The notes below the pieces were generated by a model. The model searched no databases, was not told the DNA's origin, and worked only from the letters and a program-made list of their open reading frames with translations. A program made the position numbers and the translations under genes. A stretch of 64,000 nucleotides of DNA from Terriglobia bacterium (GTDB taxonomy: Bacteria > Acidobacteriota > Terriglobia > Terriglobales > Acidobacteriaceae). Where the stretch lies: assembly GCA_020073185.1 (NCBI GenBank), contig JAIQFT010000017.1:1-64000 (forward strand), given 5' to 3'. Positions 63,593-64,000 of the stretch are shown piece after piece (the first letter of the stretch is position 1; each line of letters opens with the position of its first letter).

Positions 63593-64000
63593 ATGCGCCG
63601 TTACTTCGGATTGTTGTCTCTGGTATGGATCGCAACACTCACAGTCGCCTTGGGCCAGGAGGCCAGGCCGCACCGCGCGGGCACGGCCGGAGGGTCGCTG
63701 CCGTCACGCGCGACGGTCGGGTCCTTCCTCAAGCACATGTTCGGCTTCGATCCCAGTATTTCGTGGACCATCTCCGGCATCAAGCCCTCGCCGGCGGCCG
63801 GAATTGCGGAAATCACGCTGGACGTGAAGACGCCGCAGAAAAGCGGCCAGCAAAAGATCTACGTTCTGCCCGGAAACAGGCAGACGATTTTGGGCGAGAT
63901 GATTCCGTTTCCCGGTGAGCCCGGCGCGCCCAAACCGTCGGATAGCTCCATCAACAGCTTCGTACGGCAGGCGACCGGAGGGGTGAATCCCGCCATCACG
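63593..64000 (+). CDS. Secreted protein, cut by right edge (possible DsbA/DsbC-type)
   Basis: The frame opens with ATG at 63593 and runs to the window end (136 codons). It has a signal peptide (YFGLLSLVWIATLTVALGQ) and a beta-rich region (ISWTISGIKPSPAAGIAEIT, then QKIYVLPGNRQTILGEMIPF). This start is, as I remember, like the N-terminal domain of acidobacterial thiol-disulfide isomerases, whose thioredoxin part would follow outside the window. No CxxC is visible here, so the call is tentative. Confidence 0.6.
   Translation, partial: MRRYFGLLSLVWIATLTVALGQEARPHRAGTAGGSLPSRATVGSFLKHMFGFDPSISWTISGIKPSPAAGIAEITLDVKTPQKSGQQKIYVLPGNRQTILGEMIPFPGEPGAPKPSDSSINSFVRQATGGVNPAIT

Overview
The window is about 64 kb of high-GC bacterial chromosome, densely packed with housekeeping genes. 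The organism looks like an acidobacterium, probably of the Terriglobia/Koribacter type. This is an inference from an Oar-like TonB-dependent receptor with an N-terminal carboxypeptidase-regulatory-like domain, a pyruvoyl-dependent arginine decarboxylase, a glutamine synthetase of the adenylylated type with its own GlnE, many small orphan secreted proteins, and the intergenic hairpin repeats. No ribosomal RNA is present, so the assignment rests on gene content only. Two tRNA genes are present, Leu(TAG) and Arg(ACG).

Layout. At the left edge there is a fragment of a possible transposase, followed by FTCD (histidine degradation), a secreted orphan, a molybdopterin oxidoreductase, a SPOR protein and a slipin. 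From 5.6 to 8.8 kb there is a small His/Cys membrane protein and an outer-membrane receptor. At 8.9-12.3 kb lies a divergent Ku/LigD end-joining pair. At 13.7-16.7 kb an NfeD-type protease overlaps a TPR lipid/envelope-type protein. At 18.0 kb there is an A-type Fe-S carrier. From 18.5 to 24.3 kb there is a type IV pilus set (PilC, PilB, PilM, PilN, PilO, PilP-like) with no secretin, and then LolA. From 25.4 to 28.1 kb there is an ABC-2 transporter with a TPR partner. Next come a TMTC-like membrane TPR protein, an arginine decarboxylase, a LysR regulator, an acetyltransferase and glnA.

Between 35.5 and 38.05 kb lies a stretch that is visibly less GC-rich than its surroundings. It holds six short genes, five of whose junctions are overlapping or nearly so: three mini helix-turn-helix proteins, a winged-helix protein with a nuclease-like C-terminal half, a one-pass membrane protein and a small acidic protein. 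I recognise no named system in it, and it is my main candidate for an undescribed (possibly defence or mobile) cassette.

The right part returns to core metabolism: PepD, GlnE, isocitrate dehydrogenase, malate dehydrogenase, two cyclophilins, a frameshifted M19 dipeptidase, an M15-like protein, succinate dehydrogenase sdhCAB, RdgB, a PLP decarboxylase-GHMP kinase-CPBP protease cluster, an exported amidase, NAD synthetase and the start of a secreted protein.

Regulation visible in the sequence. An inverted repeat TCACA-N6-TGTGA occurs upstream of the Fe-S carrier, icd and sdhC, at nearly the same distance from the predicted -10 box in the last two, which suggests one regulator for part of the TCA cycle and Fe-S supply. 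A roughly 105-base element with a covarying hairpin is repeated upstream of the acetyltransferase and glnA genes.
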